This document shows, piece by piece, positions 8,671 through 17,841 of a DNA stretch of 64,000 bases. The notes beneath the pieces were generated by a model. It made no database searches, had not been told where the DNA came from, and was given only the letters and a program-made list of their open reading frames with translations. Every line of letters starts with the position of its first letter. Within the stretch, counting starts at the first letter, position 1. The position numbers were made by a program, and so were the translations under genes. The DNA is from a virus. Location: positions 1 through 64,000 of IMG/VR virus record IMGVR_UViG_3300035074_000077. One strand, given 5' to 3'.

Positions 8671-9092
8671 CGCGACGCCTCGACATGACGGGCAAAGGCG
8701 ACGATGCGTCGGCTCCAGATCCCGTCTCGATATCGGATCGTCCCGACTCCGCTCTTATGGTCGGCGTGGAGCATCCGCCCTCCTCCGATGACGATCGCGA
8801 CATGGCTCGCGTAATCGCCGATGCGGCAGAGCGCGATATCGAACTCACGCTCTGCGCCCATCAGCACAGGCTCCCATTCCGGGGACTGGCGCGCATCGGA
8901 GAGCAGCGCCGCGATATCGGCGCTCTCGCGCGTCGTCACATACGACTCGGTGTAGCTGGGCAGGTCGATTCCGAGTTGCTCGCGGAAGACGAGCCTGACG
9001 AGCCCGAAGCAGTCCACTCCGCTGCGATCGGCGCCGCGCGCGACGAACGGGATCCCGACATAGTCATTGCTCCAAGCCTCGAGCATCATCAT
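8667..9092 (-). CDS. NlpC/P60 family tail-tip peptidase
   Basis: 141 residues, a single NlpC/P60 cysteine peptidase domain. The catalytic Cys is C28 in SGVDCFGLVR, with His at H97 (YASHVAIVIGGG) and a second His at H109 (MLHAD). Such proteins sit at the tail tip (lambda gpK equivalent) and cut peptidoglycan peptides during DNA entry. It lies immediately upstream of tip protein J and overlaps it by four bases; it also overlaps the preceding gene. Confidence 0.88.
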   Translation of the reverse strand: MMMLEAWSNDYVGIPFVARGADRSGVDCFGLVRLVFREQLGIDLPSYTESYVTTRESADIAALLSDARQSPEWEPVLMGAEREFDIALCRIGDYASHVAIVIGGGRMLHADHKSGVGTIRYRDGIWSRRIVAFARHVEASR

Positions 9093-9592
9093 CGGAACAG
9101 CCCCGGAAAATTGAGCTTGCTCATCCGATGCGCCGGGAAAGGCTCGTCACGATCGGTCTCGGCGATTTCGAGCGTCAGCGTCCCCGCTCTCGACGTGACG
9201 GAGGCGACCTCCCATTCGCCGACGTCGATTTCGACGATCTCCGGCGCCGCGGCCCGCACGATCACCATGGAAATCGTCGCCGGCTCCGGCGCGATCGTTC
9301 GAACGGCGCGGGCGAGGCTCCCGTCGAGATCATTGATGACGAGCTCGCCGCGGGGCGAGATATCGGTCGACTCCGGCAGGCGTGATCCGCGAATGGCGTG
9401 GATGTATTCGAGATCGTCGACCTTCGTTCCGCGGACATAGGGATCCAGCGAGATCAGATCCTTGTTGTCCGTCGAGAGGCGCACCGGCGCTTCGAAGTCG
9501 GGATGCGTGATGGTCGCCAGCAGGACGCCGACGTCATCCTCTTCATTCGTGCCCTGCAAAAGGGCGCGCATGTTCATCGAGACGTAGCGCAT
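9089..9592 (-). CDS. DUF1833-like minor tail protein
   Basis: 167 residues, in the position of lambda gpL, just before the NlpC/P60 gene. The core (ATITHPDFEAPVRLSTDN and VIVRAAAPEIVEIDVGEWEV) resembles DUF1833 tail-tip proteins, which form part of the hub in other siphoviruses. Start chosen at ATG 9592; an internal Met two codons after MRYVS is an alternative. No catalytic motif is seen. Confidence 0.65.
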   Translation of the reverse strand: MRYVSMNMRALLQGTNEEDDVGVLLATITHPDFEAPVRLSTDNKDLISLDPYVRGTKVDDLEYIHAIRGSRLPESTDISPRGELVINDLDGSLARAVRTIAPEPATISMVIVRAAAPEIVEIDVGEWEVASVTSRAGTLTLEIAETDRDEPFPAHRMSKLNFPGLFR

Positions 9593-9602
9593 GCTTAGAG
9601 CC

Positions 9603-10028
9603 CTACATCGGCAGGATTTCGAGAGAGAGCGTCACTGCGTATTCGAGCCCGAACTGCGCGTGCGACGGCGGGTCGACGAATTGCACGAGCCATTTCGCGC
9701 TGATCCGGACGGGATTCCCGTCCGTGCCGAGGATGATGACGCCATTGCTGTCCGTGACCGGCGCACCGTCGCGGTCCTGATCCGGCATCAGGAATGGCTT
9801 CCGCCCTCTTCCGAGATCGACCTTCCAGAAATTCTTCAAGATCACGAGCCCGGTGAGATCGACGATGATCCGGCCTCTCACTGGCTCTGCAACGGCGGAT
9901 GTTCTCAAGAAAATCGCCGCGGGACCGAACTCGGGCGGCGCGCGTTCCCGGCCATCGCCGAACGAGCCGGAATAGTCGTCGCGCGTCATCGCCTGCGGGA
10001 GCGATGCGGGCCAAACAGGAACCGCCAT
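9603..10028 (-). CDS. Minor tail protein (hypothetical)
   Basis: 141 residues, beta-rich, beginning MAVPVWPASLPQ, a start found in a family of small tail proteins of GC-rich siphoviruses placed between tape measure and tip genes (lambda gpM-like position). No enzymatic motif is visible. Ten bases separate it from the next gene; the tip module follows in the same direction. Function is inferred from position. Confidence 0.6.
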   Translation of the reverse strand: MAVPVWPASLPQAMTRDDYSGSFGDGRERAPPEFGPAAIFLRTSAVAEPVRGRIIVDLTGLVILKNFWKVDLGRGRKPFLMPDQDRDGAPVTDSNGVIILGTDGNPVRISAKWLVQFVDPPSHAQFGLEYAVTLSLEILPM

Positions 10029-10034
10029 GGTGGA

Positions 10035-10784
10035 TTAGGCGCCGGGCTTTTTGAAGGGGAGGACGCCTTGGCCGCGGCGCGTGGCGACGCGGCGCTCGAT
10101 CGCCTCACGGCCGCCATTGGCGAGCCATTCGCGGCATGTCGTCGGATCGAAGAGGCGAGCGGCGCGCTTGCCGAGGCGGCCCTCGCGCATCGCGACGCCG
10201 CGCGCGACATGCGCCGAGACGAGCCGGCCCGAGACGAACTTGTCGAGCCCGCGCATCCCGCTCGCGCCCGGCACCCTGGCGAGGTCGACGACTTGTCCCG
10301 CGGTGAAGCCCTTGCCGATCGAGAACTCGCCCGAGGCGACGGCTTCCGCGATCATGGTGGGGAGCATTGCGTTGACCGCGGCGACGGCGGCCTCGCCGGC
10401 GATGCGCGCAATCTTCGCCTCATCGAACGCGGGCGCGCTCCGCCCCTGCCGCCACGCCATGAAGACGCGGATCAGCATCTCGCGAACGGCCGGCGCCAGT
10501 TCCGCATCCGAGCGCATCGCGATCAAGAGCGCCTGCGGCTCGTTGAGCCAGTATTCCTCGACTTCCGAAACGCGCCCCTTGCCGGATACGATTGGAGCCC
10601 CGCGGCGGGGCGTCAATCCATACCGCTGGAGTTCCGCGATATTCCGCTCGATCAGCTCGCGGATTTTGCGCGGACGCTCGAAGCCAAGCCGATCCGCGAT
10701 ATCGAGGTCACGGGCGCGGGGCTCGCCCTCCATCTCCATGATGGCGATATCCGCGATGAAGTTGGTCTGCTTTTTGTTTTCCAT
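10035..10784 (-). CDS. Antirepressor-type DNA-binding protein embedded in the tail module
   Basis: 249 residues. The first 130 residues are clearly related to the early protein at 52346-52897: both share a block of the form DRLGFERPRKIRELIERN, an acidic/aromatic stretch, and NEPQALLIAMRSDAEL...VREMLIRVFMAWR. This domain is common in phage regulators of the antirepressor/Rha type. The C-terminal half is Ala/Arg-rich. A regulatory gene between minor tail genes is unusual and suggests insertion. The exact family is not assigned; DNA binding is inferred. Confidence 0.6.
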   Translation of the reverse strand: MENKKQTNFIADIAIMEMEGEPRARDLDIADRLGFERPRKIRELIERNIAELQRYGLTPRRGAPIVSGKGRVSEVEEYWLNEPQALLIAMRSDAELAPAVREMLIRVFMAWRQGRSAPAFDEAKIARIAGEAAVAAVNAMLPTMIAEAVASGEFSIGKGFTAGQVVDLARVPGASGMRGLDKFVSGRLVSAHVARGVAMREGRLGKRAARLFDPTTCREWLANGGREAIERRVATRRGQGVLPFKKPGA

Positions 10785-11002
10785 TTTCAGCCTCCATCGG
10801 CGCCCGGCCGACCAAGCCCGGAACGCGCGGGTCCGCTTTTGCGGAACCGGGGCCGACGGAGCCCAGGAATCCGCGTCCTCCCCCTGGTCAGGGGAATTTC
10901 GAGATTTCAGTTTGAGGTCTGCGTATATTCACTGAGCGCGGGCCACTCGACGGGCGCGCCCTGCCCTCGGCAATATCCCCCGGTTCATGAGGGAGATTGC
11001 TG

Positions 11003-11425
11003 ATGAAACGGGTTGCTGCTCTTTTTGTGCCGCTGGCGCTGTCCGCGTGCGGCGGTCAACGGGTTGTCGTCAGCAAGTCGATTGAAGATGAGGTAAAGAT
11101 CGAAATCCTTCGCATGGCGAAAGACCCCGATTCGGTCGAGTTCGGAGGCCCCTTCGTCGCCGGCCATCGTCTGAATTTTACGGTGATCTGCGGCTATGTG
11201 AATTGGAAGAATGGCTTCGGCGGACGTGTCGGATGGACGTTGCTGGCTTTCATGGTCGGTCAGAACGGCGGCCAGCACACATTGCTGCCAGATCCCTTGA
11301 TTCATTGCGCGCTTGCGAACGCCACTCCGCCGCAGCCAAGTGTCTCCGCCGAATTGATGCGGAAGCATGGGATCGATGACCCGTTGGTTGTCCCCTCCGA
11401 CTACAATTTAAGAAAGCGCCAGTAG
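11003..11425 (+). CDS. Putative moron lipoprotein
   Basis: ATG at 11003 follows a Shine-Dalgarno (GAGGGAGATTGCTG-ATG); an upstream in-frame TTG is less likely. 140 residues with signal peptide and lipobox LSAC (Cys 16). The mature part contains KDPDSVEFGG and VICGYVNWKNGFGGRVGW, a pattern I recognise from small phage or host-surface lipoproteins with KDPDS and VCG.VN.KN blocks. It is encoded against the surrounding minus-strand late genes, with its own 5' region at 10785-11002, so it is probably expressed independently. A surface-modification or exclusion role is inferred. Confidence 0.65.
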   Translation: MKRVAALFVPLALSACGGQRVVVSKSIEDEVKIEILRMAKDPDSVEFGGPFVAGHRLNFTVICGYVNWKNGFGGRVGWTLLAFMVGQNGGQHTLLPDPLIHCALANATPPQPSVSAELMRKHGIDDPLVVPSDYNLRKRQ

Positions 11426-11431
11426 GCGCGG

Positions 11432-14400
11432 TCAGAATGGCCGCGCGCTACGCCGCATGCCGAAGCTGGCGCCGAGCTCGCGATCGAGTTCGCCATTCGC
11501 CACCATCTTTTTGACCGCGCGCTTCAACTGGATTTCCAGGCTGACACCGCCATCGCGGCGCCGGGTCTCGCGCACTTCGGCCTCGCCCTGTGCGCCGACG
11601 AGCGTCACCTGCGTCTGCGGCATCTGGCCCGATCCGCCGGCCGGCCGCTCGCCATAGCTCTGCGGCGCCTGCGGCGTCTGCGGTGGGCCGAGATCGCGCT
11701 CCCGGCCGATATCCCGGAGCGACGGGAGCGTCATAGCGCCGCCTGGCGTCATCACGCCGCCCTCGGCGAACGCGAACGGTGTCGCGCCGGCGAGCCGGAG
11801 CGCCCTCTCCTCCGGAGAGCCGGGCCCGGTCAGAACGGCGGGGATTCCGCGCCCGCCGGGAAGCTCGACATGCGCGCCGCCGGCGGGATCGAGCCGGACA
11901 TGAATCCCGGCCGGGTCGACCATCGGGATAAAGGCTTCCGGATGACGGCCTTCGCCGAAGAGAGCGATCTGCGGCGAGGTCGCGACTCCGCCGGTCGAAT
12001 TGCGATGCAATGGCAGCTCGCCCCCGCTCGTCATCACGCCGCCATCAGCGAAACTGAAGAGCGAGCCGATGCTCGAGAGCAGCCCACCGCCGCCTCCTGA
12101 ACTCGTGGCCATCGCCGCCGGCATGTCCGGGCCCATTCCGCCCTGCGCAACGGTCGGAAGACTGCCGCCCCCGAACAGCGAGGAAATCGCGCCGAGCAAC
12201 CCACCGCCGCCCGCGCCGGCGCTGTTTGGAGCGGCTCCAGGAACGCCCCCGGCGACACCGCCATTGACGTTGACGACGCCCGCATTGACGTCCATCTGCG
12301 CTGTCGTCCGGTCCTTGCCGAGCCCGAGGAGATCGCCGAGGAATCCTCCATTTGTCGAGCCCGTCTGCCCGAGCAAAGATTCGGTGAACCTGCTGGTCTG
12401 CGCATCGATCAGCCGGTCCATCGCGGACGACATCGACTGTTCGAGCGCGGCGCCGACATCCTGCCTATGCGCGATCGCTCTGATCCCGCCGCTGAGCGTG
12501 TCGTTGACCGTCCCCCGCGCGAGGTCCAAATTCTCCCGGAGCCTGCGCTGCTCTTCCTGCCGTTTCGTCAAAGCGGCGTAGGCCTGCGCGGTGTCGTGGA
12601 TCTTGCCGCGCAGCTCGTCGTACATCCTGGCGCCATCGGCTCCGAAGCGGTTCACGAGCTCCTGCTTGGTCGCGCCCTGCTGTTGCGCCTGCGTGAGCAG
12701 CTCGACCTCTTTCGTCATCTCCGCCGTCTTCTCGGCGGAGAGCCCGTAGACTCCGTTCTGAGCGTCGAGCAGAACGCGCTGGCGCTCGATCGATTGGTTC
12801 TCCTTCTGGAGCGCGTCCGTGAACGACGAGATGTATTCGCTCATCCGCAAATCGTTGACGCCGACACCAATATCTCTCGCCGATGTGGAGTCGATCACCG
12901 ATAGGCTGCCGCCGGGTCCACTGTAGCCATTGAGGAAGCGCGAGACGTAGGAGGCGCCCGTCGTTCCGAGGTTGTCATTCGCCGCGGCGCCCTGCGCCAG
13001 CGGGCGGCCGGTGAACCAGACGGACGCAGCGTCCGAGACGCTCCCGTAGCGCGCGACCGACGCGCCGAACTGCCGATCGAAGACCGCATCCTGCGCCGTA
13101 GGATCGGCAAGGAATTGCTGCGGCGTCAGCTCGCGCCCGAGCGCCGCCTGCGTCCACGTCGGGATATTGGCCCCCATGACTTGATAGCGTCCATAGCCGC
13201 GATCTCCGCTCGCTGTGCGCGGGCCGATCGCGGAATAATCGCCCGACCCACGACTCTCGATCGCCGCGATGGCGTCGCGCGCCCTCGAAAGATCGAGCCC
13301 GCCGGCGACGAATGCCGGGACGGGCGCCGCGCGCTCCGGAGAGATGCGCGCGATCACCGCCTCGAGGACCGACGCGAAGCGCGTCACGGCATTGCCGGCG
13401 CGATCGAACCCGAGCATGAGCGGCGTAAGCCGGACATCTTCGGCGCCTGGCACCAAACGCTGGCGCATTTCCCGCTCTTGGATATCGATCCGCCGCATCG
13501 CGCGCTCGAACGGCGTTTCGCCCTGCAGGACATACAGTTGGTCCCTGGCGCTCTTCGCGAACCGGGAAGCCTCCGCATTCGCCGAAGCGACGGCTTCGTT
13601 CAGCGCGTTCTGCGCGGCTGTCGCGGCGGCGAGCACGCTATGCGACCGCTCGATCTCGGCGAGGAACGCGCGCTGCGCCGTGACGGCGGCCATGAGCGAG
13701 AAGCTCTGCCGGCTCTGCGCATCGATCTCGCGCAGCCGGAGATCGGATTCCAGATTGATCCTATCGACGACGGAGACGCTCGCGAGCGCCATGGCGACAT
13801 TGAGCCGGGAGATTGCCTCCGTCACATCGTTTGCGCGATCCCCGAGCGCCGCGAGCCCGTCCTTGCTGTCGGTCAGCTTGCGAATGGCGTCCAGGGAGTC
13901 GCGCAGCCCGCGCAGCTGCGCCTCCTGCGGCATGGCCGAGTCGATCGCTGAAGTCGCGCTCTGCGAAAGGCGATCGAGCCGCTCCTGCTGGCGCAGCGCC
14001 TCGATGCGCCCGGCATCCTGCGGCGCGCTCTGTTCCCGCAGCCTGCCGTAGCGGATATCGAGCTCGGCCAAGCCGGCCTGCAGCGTCGAGAGTCCGCGCA
14101 GCTGCGCCCGGTCATGAGCCTCGCGCGCCATGTCGTCGAGACGGCGGGCGGATTCGGCGAGCGCCGCATTGCGGGCGCCTTCCGCGGCGATCGCCGCCAG
14201 CGTCTCGTCATGGGTCTGCCGAAGCGTCGCAACGCGCGCCTGCTCCGTCGCGATGCTCGCTCGCTGTTCGAACGAATAGGCGCCGATTGAGCGCACGGCG
14301 AGTTCGCTGTCCTGCCGCATCCTCTCCGCCGGCGTCTGGAAATTGGCGAGCGCCGTGGAGATCTGCGCGACGGCAGTCTTCGCGGCGGCCGCTCGCTCCC

Positions 14401-16315
14401 CGAGCGCGGCGAGACCATCCGCGGTCTCGGTCAGCGGCTTCAGAACCGCGAGCTGGCGCTCTGTCATCCGGCGCTGGACATCGTCCGGGGAAAGCTGATC
14501 GATGAGCGGGCCGGCGAGTTCCGAGCGGCGATTGAGGTCGATCCGATCGCGCTCCCGCTGTGCCGGCGTGATCTCCTGTGAGAGGCCGATCCGGCGCTCA
14601 TAATCGGACAGCGAGCCCGCGCCCGGCGCCTGGAGAGCGGCCTGCGCCTGGCGCGGCAACTCGACAGTGCGGAACGTCGGAAGCAAAGCATCGAGCCCGG
14701 CGCCGAGGCCATCGAGCGCCTTGCCCGGAAGCGACGTGAAAGCCTCCCATCCGCGCGCGAGAAGCCCGGTCGAATCCTTTGCCTTTCGGACCTCTTCGTC
14801 GAAGAGGCGCGTCTTCATCGCTGCGGCTTCCGAAAATCGCCCCATTTGCTCCAGCGCGGTCACCGTCTCCTTCGTCGCCAGCGACACCGGGCCGAATCGG
14901 CGCTCGAATGCGCCGAGCCCCTGGTCCCCTACGATCTTCACGATTTCCGCATAGGCGTCGGAAAGCTCGAGCCCGAACGCATGGGAAAAGCGCGGCGCGT
15001 CGCTGAGAAGCGTCGGGATATTCTCGACTCCGATTCCGGCCTGGGCGATTTGTGCCGCGCCGGAGACGGCCTGTCCGCGCGACATCGAGCCGGAGCGCGC
15101 CGTCGCATCGGCGATCGCGGAAAGCTGTCCAGCCGACGCGCCAGCGGCGCGGCCGACGCCATTGAGCGCGCGCTCCAGCTCGGCCTGCTGATCGCGGAAT
15201 CGCATCACGGCGACGCCTGCAGTCCCGACGACGGCGGCGAGAATGGTGAGGGGATGCGTCGCGACGCGCAGCGCGGTCGAGCCGACCTCGGCGATAGCCG
15301 CCTTGGCGCCGACGCTCGACGATGCGAGAGCGTCATAGATCTGCCCGGCCTGAGATGTCGCGATCTGAGGGAGCGACGCTCCCATGAACCCCATGGTCAG
15401 CACGTCCTGTAGCTGCCTCGACAGGTTCGTCCATTCGTGGCGCGCGAGCCCGACGGATTTCGCGTTGTCGTTCACGCCTTTCGTCACGCGCTCCAGCGGA
15501 TCGGCTGTCGTGACGCGGGCGCCGACGATCTGCGTCACCGCGTCCTCTGTTGCGGATGTGGTCGCGCCAGCCGCCCCCGCCGCAACGGAGAAGCGCCCCA
15601 TCGCGTCGCGCTGGCGCTCGACGCTGCGCGTCACGTCATCGATCGCAGCGGCTTCGGCCGCCGCCTGCCGGGTCACAAGCGCGGCCGCGGCGTCGAATGT
15701 CCCCGTCGCCGCCATGATATCGTTCCCGGCCATCTCATAACCGGCGCCGACCGCCATCGCCGCAGATTCCGCGCGCCCGGCCGCAGCGGAGAGCCGATCG
15801 AACGCGACGGTCGCCGCGCCGGCCCGCGCCGTCGCCAGAGAGACGCCTGCCGCGGCGTCGCCGAGCGCGCCAGATGAAGCGGCCGCGACGGGGTGGGTCA
15901 TGACGGCGCTATCCGCGGCTCGCACGGCAGCGGCGTCACGGCCGACGCCGGCCCCGGCGCCGACATGCCTGTCCAGCCGCATCAGCGCGTCGGTCGCGGC
16001 GGCTGCGGAATCCTCCACTTCCGTCGCCATCTTGTCCGCGGCGCTCCCGGCAGCAACAGCGCCGAGCGCGGCGTCCTTCCCGACTTTCGCGAAGGCGCCG
16101 CTCATCTTCGCGGCGTTGTCCTCGAGCTTCTTCGCCGCCGCGTCGACTCCGCCGCCGATGGTCTTGAACGCGCCCGTCGTTCCGAGCGCCATGCGAGTCG
16201 CCTGATCTTCGAACTTGCGCGCGCTCGCCGCGAGCTTGTCGAGGGTGAGCGCGCCCTTCTCGGCCTGAGAGGAATCGATGGCGAGGCCGAGCGTCGCGAC
16301 ATCAGGCGTTGTCAC
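11432..16315 (-). CDS. Tape measure protein with embedded lytic transglycosylase-like domain
   Basis: 1627 residues, the largest gene. The sequence is Ala-rich and mostly helical, with a hydrophobic patch at about 345-370, as in tape measure proteins whose length sets tail length. At about 1015-1110 there is an SLT-like region (IAAIESRGSGDYSAIG, GYGRYQVMG, then TAQDAVFDRQF) resembling peptidoglycan lytic transglycosylases carried by some tape measures. The C-terminus is Gly-rich and ends in a conserved tail segment. It starts inside the end of the chaperone GT frame, the usual G/T-H order. Confidence 0.9.
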   Translation of the reverse strand: MTTPDVATLGLAIDSSQAEKGALTLDKLAASARKFEDQATRMALGTTGAFKTIGGGVDAAAKKLEDNAAKMSGAFAKVGKDAALGAVAAGSAADKMATEVEDSAAAATDALMRLDRHVGAGAGVGRDAAAVRAADSAVMTHPVAAASSGALGDAAAGVSLATARAGAATVAFDRLSAAAGRAESAAMAVGAGYEMAGNDIMAATGTFDAAAALVTRQAAAEAAAIDDVTRSVERQRDAMGRFSVAAGAAGATTSATEDAVTQIVGARVTTADPLERVTKGVNDNAKSVGLARHEWTNLSRQLQDVLTMGFMGASLPQIATSQAGQIYDALASSSVGAKAAIAEVGSTALRVATHPLTILAAVVGTAGVAVMRFRDQQAELERALNGVGRAAGASAGQLSAIADATARSGSMSRGQAVSGAAQIAQAGIGVENIPTLLSDAPRFSHAFGLELSDAYAEIVKIVGDQGLGAFERRFGPVSLATKETVTALEQMGRFSEAAAMKTRLFDEEVRKAKDSTGLLARGWEAFTSLPGKALDGLGAGLDALLPTFRTVELPRQAQAALQAPGAGSLSDYERRIGLSQEITPAQRERDRIDLNRRSELAGPLIDQLSPDDVQRRMTERQLAVLKPLTETADGLAALGERAAAAKTAVAQISTALANFQTPAERMRQDSELAVRSIGAYSFEQRASIATEQARVATLRQTHDETLAAIAAEGARNAALAESARRLDDMAREAHDRAQLRGLSTLQAGLAELDIRYGRLREQSAPQDAGRIEALRQQERLDRLSQSATSAIDSAMPQEAQLRGLRDSLDAIRKLTDSKDGLAALGDRANDVTEAISRLNVAMALASVSVVDRINLESDLRLREIDAQSRQSFSLMAAVTAQRAFLAEIERSHSVLAAATAAQNALNEAVASANAEASRFAKSARDQLYVLQGETPFERAMRRIDIQEREMRQRLVPGAEDVRLTPLMLGFDRAGNAVTRFASVLEAVIARISPERAAPVPAFVAGGLDLSRARDAIAAIESRGSGDYSAIGPRTASGDRGYGRYQVMGANIPTWTQAALGRELTPQQFLADPTAQDAVFDRQFGASVARYGSVSDAASVWFTGRPLAQGAAANDNLGTTGASYVSRFLNGYSGPGGSLSVIDSTSARDIGVGVNDLRMSEYISSFTDALQKENQSIERQRVLLDAQNGVYGLSAEKTAEMTKEVELLTQAQQQGATKQELVNRFGADGARMYDELRGKIHDTAQAYAALTKRQEEQRRLRENLDLARGTVNDTLSGGIRAIAHRQDVGAALEQSMSSAMDRLIDAQTSRFTESLLGQTGSTNGGFLGDLLGLGKDRTTAQMDVNAGVVNVNGGVAGGVPGAAPNSAGAGGGGLLGAISSLFGGGSLPTVAQGGMGPDMPAAMATSSGGGGGLLSSIGSLFSFADGGVMTSGGELPLHRNSTGGVATSPQIALFGEGRHPEAFIPMVDPAGIHVRLDPAGGAHVELPGGRGIPAVLTGPGSPEERALRLAGATPFAFAEGGVMTPGGAMTLPSLRDIGRERDLGPPQTPQAPQSYGERPAGGSGQMPQTQVTLVGAQGEAEVRETRRRDGGVSLEIQLKRAVKKMVANGELDRELGASFGMRRSARPF

Positions 16316-17194
16316 TGGCCCCTCCTTTCTTCCGCTTCACCGTCACAACCTTCGTCATGCGGTGCAACCCGTCCTTGATCTCGCGCTGCTTCTCGGCAAG
16401 GCTCGCCGCTTCCGCCGATTGCTTGGCGAGATAGAGATCGTCGAGCTCTTCGATCAGCTCGATTTCCCACGGCGCCAGCCGGCGCCGCGACATGCGCAGG
16501 AACGCATCGATATCCGGCCATTCGACGGGAGACGGCCCGGACATCCCCGGCGCCTTACGACGCCTCAGACGAGCCCAGATATCCCAGACATGCCGAAGCG
16601 CGTCGGGGAACAGCGGCGTCGCGAGCTCCGCCTCGAGTTCGGCGACGACATCCTGCCGGTTCTTTCGATGGGCGCGGGCGAGGCGCGATTCCAATCGGTC
16701 GCGCCGCGTCCTGCCCTCATCGAGATAGTCGAGATAGAAGGTGCGCTCGGCGTAGCCGATCAGGCGTCGGCCGAGCGCGTCGTAAAAGCCTGATCGTCGC
16801 TCAGGAATTCGAGCGCCTGGACCAGGAGAGCGCCCTTCTTCGGATCGGAGAGGAGCTTGCGCGCGTTCTCCGGCGAGAACGGATAGACCGCGCCGCCGAA
16901 TTTGAACTCGCTCCACCCGAGGAGGCGATCGACGACGAAGGCGATGTTGCGGTCGCGCACTGCGGCGACGGACTCTTCCGGGGCGGTCCATTTCTTGCCG
17001 TTGACGCGGGCCTGCTCCTGCTCGTGCTCGCGATGTAGCCGTTCGCGAGACATGCGGTTGCGCTGCTCGATCGTCTTCTCGTGGCCGGGCCCGGCGAACG
17101 TCCATGTCCAGTCCGACGGCTTGCCCTTGATGACGACCGTCATCGTCGCCTCGTCGGAATAGTCCAGGTCGGAGAGGTCGAATTCCTTGCTCAT
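16302..17194 (-). CDS. Tail assembly chaperone GT fusion (programmed -1 frameshift product)
   Basis: The frame overlapping the end of gene G remains open after its TGA and continues to 16302, inside the tape measure start. The downstream part includes FPDALRHVWDIWARLRR and LAPWEIELIEELDDLYLAK, the WEIE..EELDD.YL pattern typical of T-type extensions. No good independent start exists for this part, so expression by a -1 ribosomal shift from G (as in lambda gpG-GT) is the simplest reading. The fusion would help load tail tube subunits onto the tape measure. The shift itself is inferred. Confidence 0.6.
16760..17194 (-). CDS. Tail assembly chaperone G
   Basis: 144 residues, located between the tail tube gene and the tape measure as expected for the G chaperone. 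It begins MSKEFDLSDLDYSDEATMTV and contains GWSEFKFGGAVYPFSPENARK, resembling tail chaperones of the lambda-like or phage-tail-assembly-chaperone families. It ends at TGA 16760, 24 nt beyond the proposed slippery site at 16781-16790. G acts with GT during tail assembly and is absent from the virion. Confidence 0.72.
   Translation of the reverse strand: MSKEFDLSDLDYSDEATMTVVIKGKPSDWTWTFAGPGHEKTIEQRNRMSRERLHREHEQEQARVNGKKWTAPEESVAAVRDRNIAFVVDRLLGWSEFKFGGAVYPFSPENARKLLSDPKKGALLVQALEFLSDDQAFTTRSADA
16781..16790 (-). other. Candidate -1 frameshift site (minus strand GGCTTTTACG)
   Basis: Read on the minus strand, frame G is CAG GCT TTT ACG, and the -1 frame is GGC TTT TAC. The Phe codon can re-pair perfectly after slipping one base on the four T residues; the preceding Ala codon pairs less well. 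The site lies just before the G stop, where the -1 frame gives FYDALGRRL and runs on into the T-like region. It is not the canonical GGGAAAG of lambda, and the shift could occur elsewhere in the overlap. Confidence 0.4.
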
Positions 17195-17207
17195 AATTCT
17201 TCCCCGA

Positions 17208-17708
17208 TCAGGCGCCGACGGTGTCGACGGAATAGACGCCGGTGTTGATGCCGATGTTGAAGTTTCGACGCGTGACGTTCGACCCGTTGCCGAGGTTAGC
17301 CTGACGCGTCATGACCATTCCGGCGTAATAGTCGACCGACTCCGTGTAGCTGTCGCCGCGCGCGTCGTCATAGATGACCTTGAAATAGTAGTCGTAATCG
17401 GTCTTCTCGGCGTCGATCAGCGCATTCTGGCCGTCGTCGAGCGGGTCGCGTCCGACGACGACATTCTGGGTGCCGCCGTTGCGCGGCCCCTTGATCTTGC
17501 GGACCCGGCGGTTCTTGAGCGCCGTGAAGGTGATCTCGTCCGACGAGTCGCCGATCGTGCCGAGGTCTTCGACCTCCTCGACCTCCGTCCAGCCCGTGAC
17601 CGCTTCGAAATGCGCGATTGCCGCCGCCTCGCTCATCGCATTGATCGCGTCGACATCGGCCTGTGGACCGATAAAAAACCGCGCGCCCGCGGTGGTTTCT
17701 ACTGCCAT
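17208..17708 (-). CDS. Major tail tube protein
   Basis: 166 residues from ATG 17708 (MAVETTAGARFFIGP), preceded by a strong AAAGGGG Shine-Dalgarno seven bases upstream. It sits between the tail terminator and the G chaperone, the place of the tail tube protein. Length and beta-rich sequence with FTALKNRRVRKIKG and GDSYTESVDYYAGMV fit the tail tube family. The frame is open upstream to GTG 17816, adding 36 residues with a DSAGVPLLDSNG-type repeat; this longer form remains possible. Confidence 0.78.
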   Translation of the reverse strand: MAVETTAGARFFIGPQADVDAINAMSEAAAIAHFEAVTGWTEVEEVEDLGTIGDSSDEITFTALKNRRVRKIKGPRNGGTQNVVVGRDPLDDGQNALIDAEKTDYDYYFKVIYDDARGDSYTESVDYYAGMVMTRQANLGNGSNVTRRNFNIGINTGVYSVDTVGA

Positions 17709-17841
17709 TTTACGTCCCCTTTCCAGGTTGAGATAGAGTATCTGCACCCCGTTGCTGTCGAGCAGCGGCACGCCGGCGCTGTCCAGGACCGGCGCGATAT
17801 ATCGTGTGATCGCCACTGCTATTGCCTCGCGGCCGAAGAAA

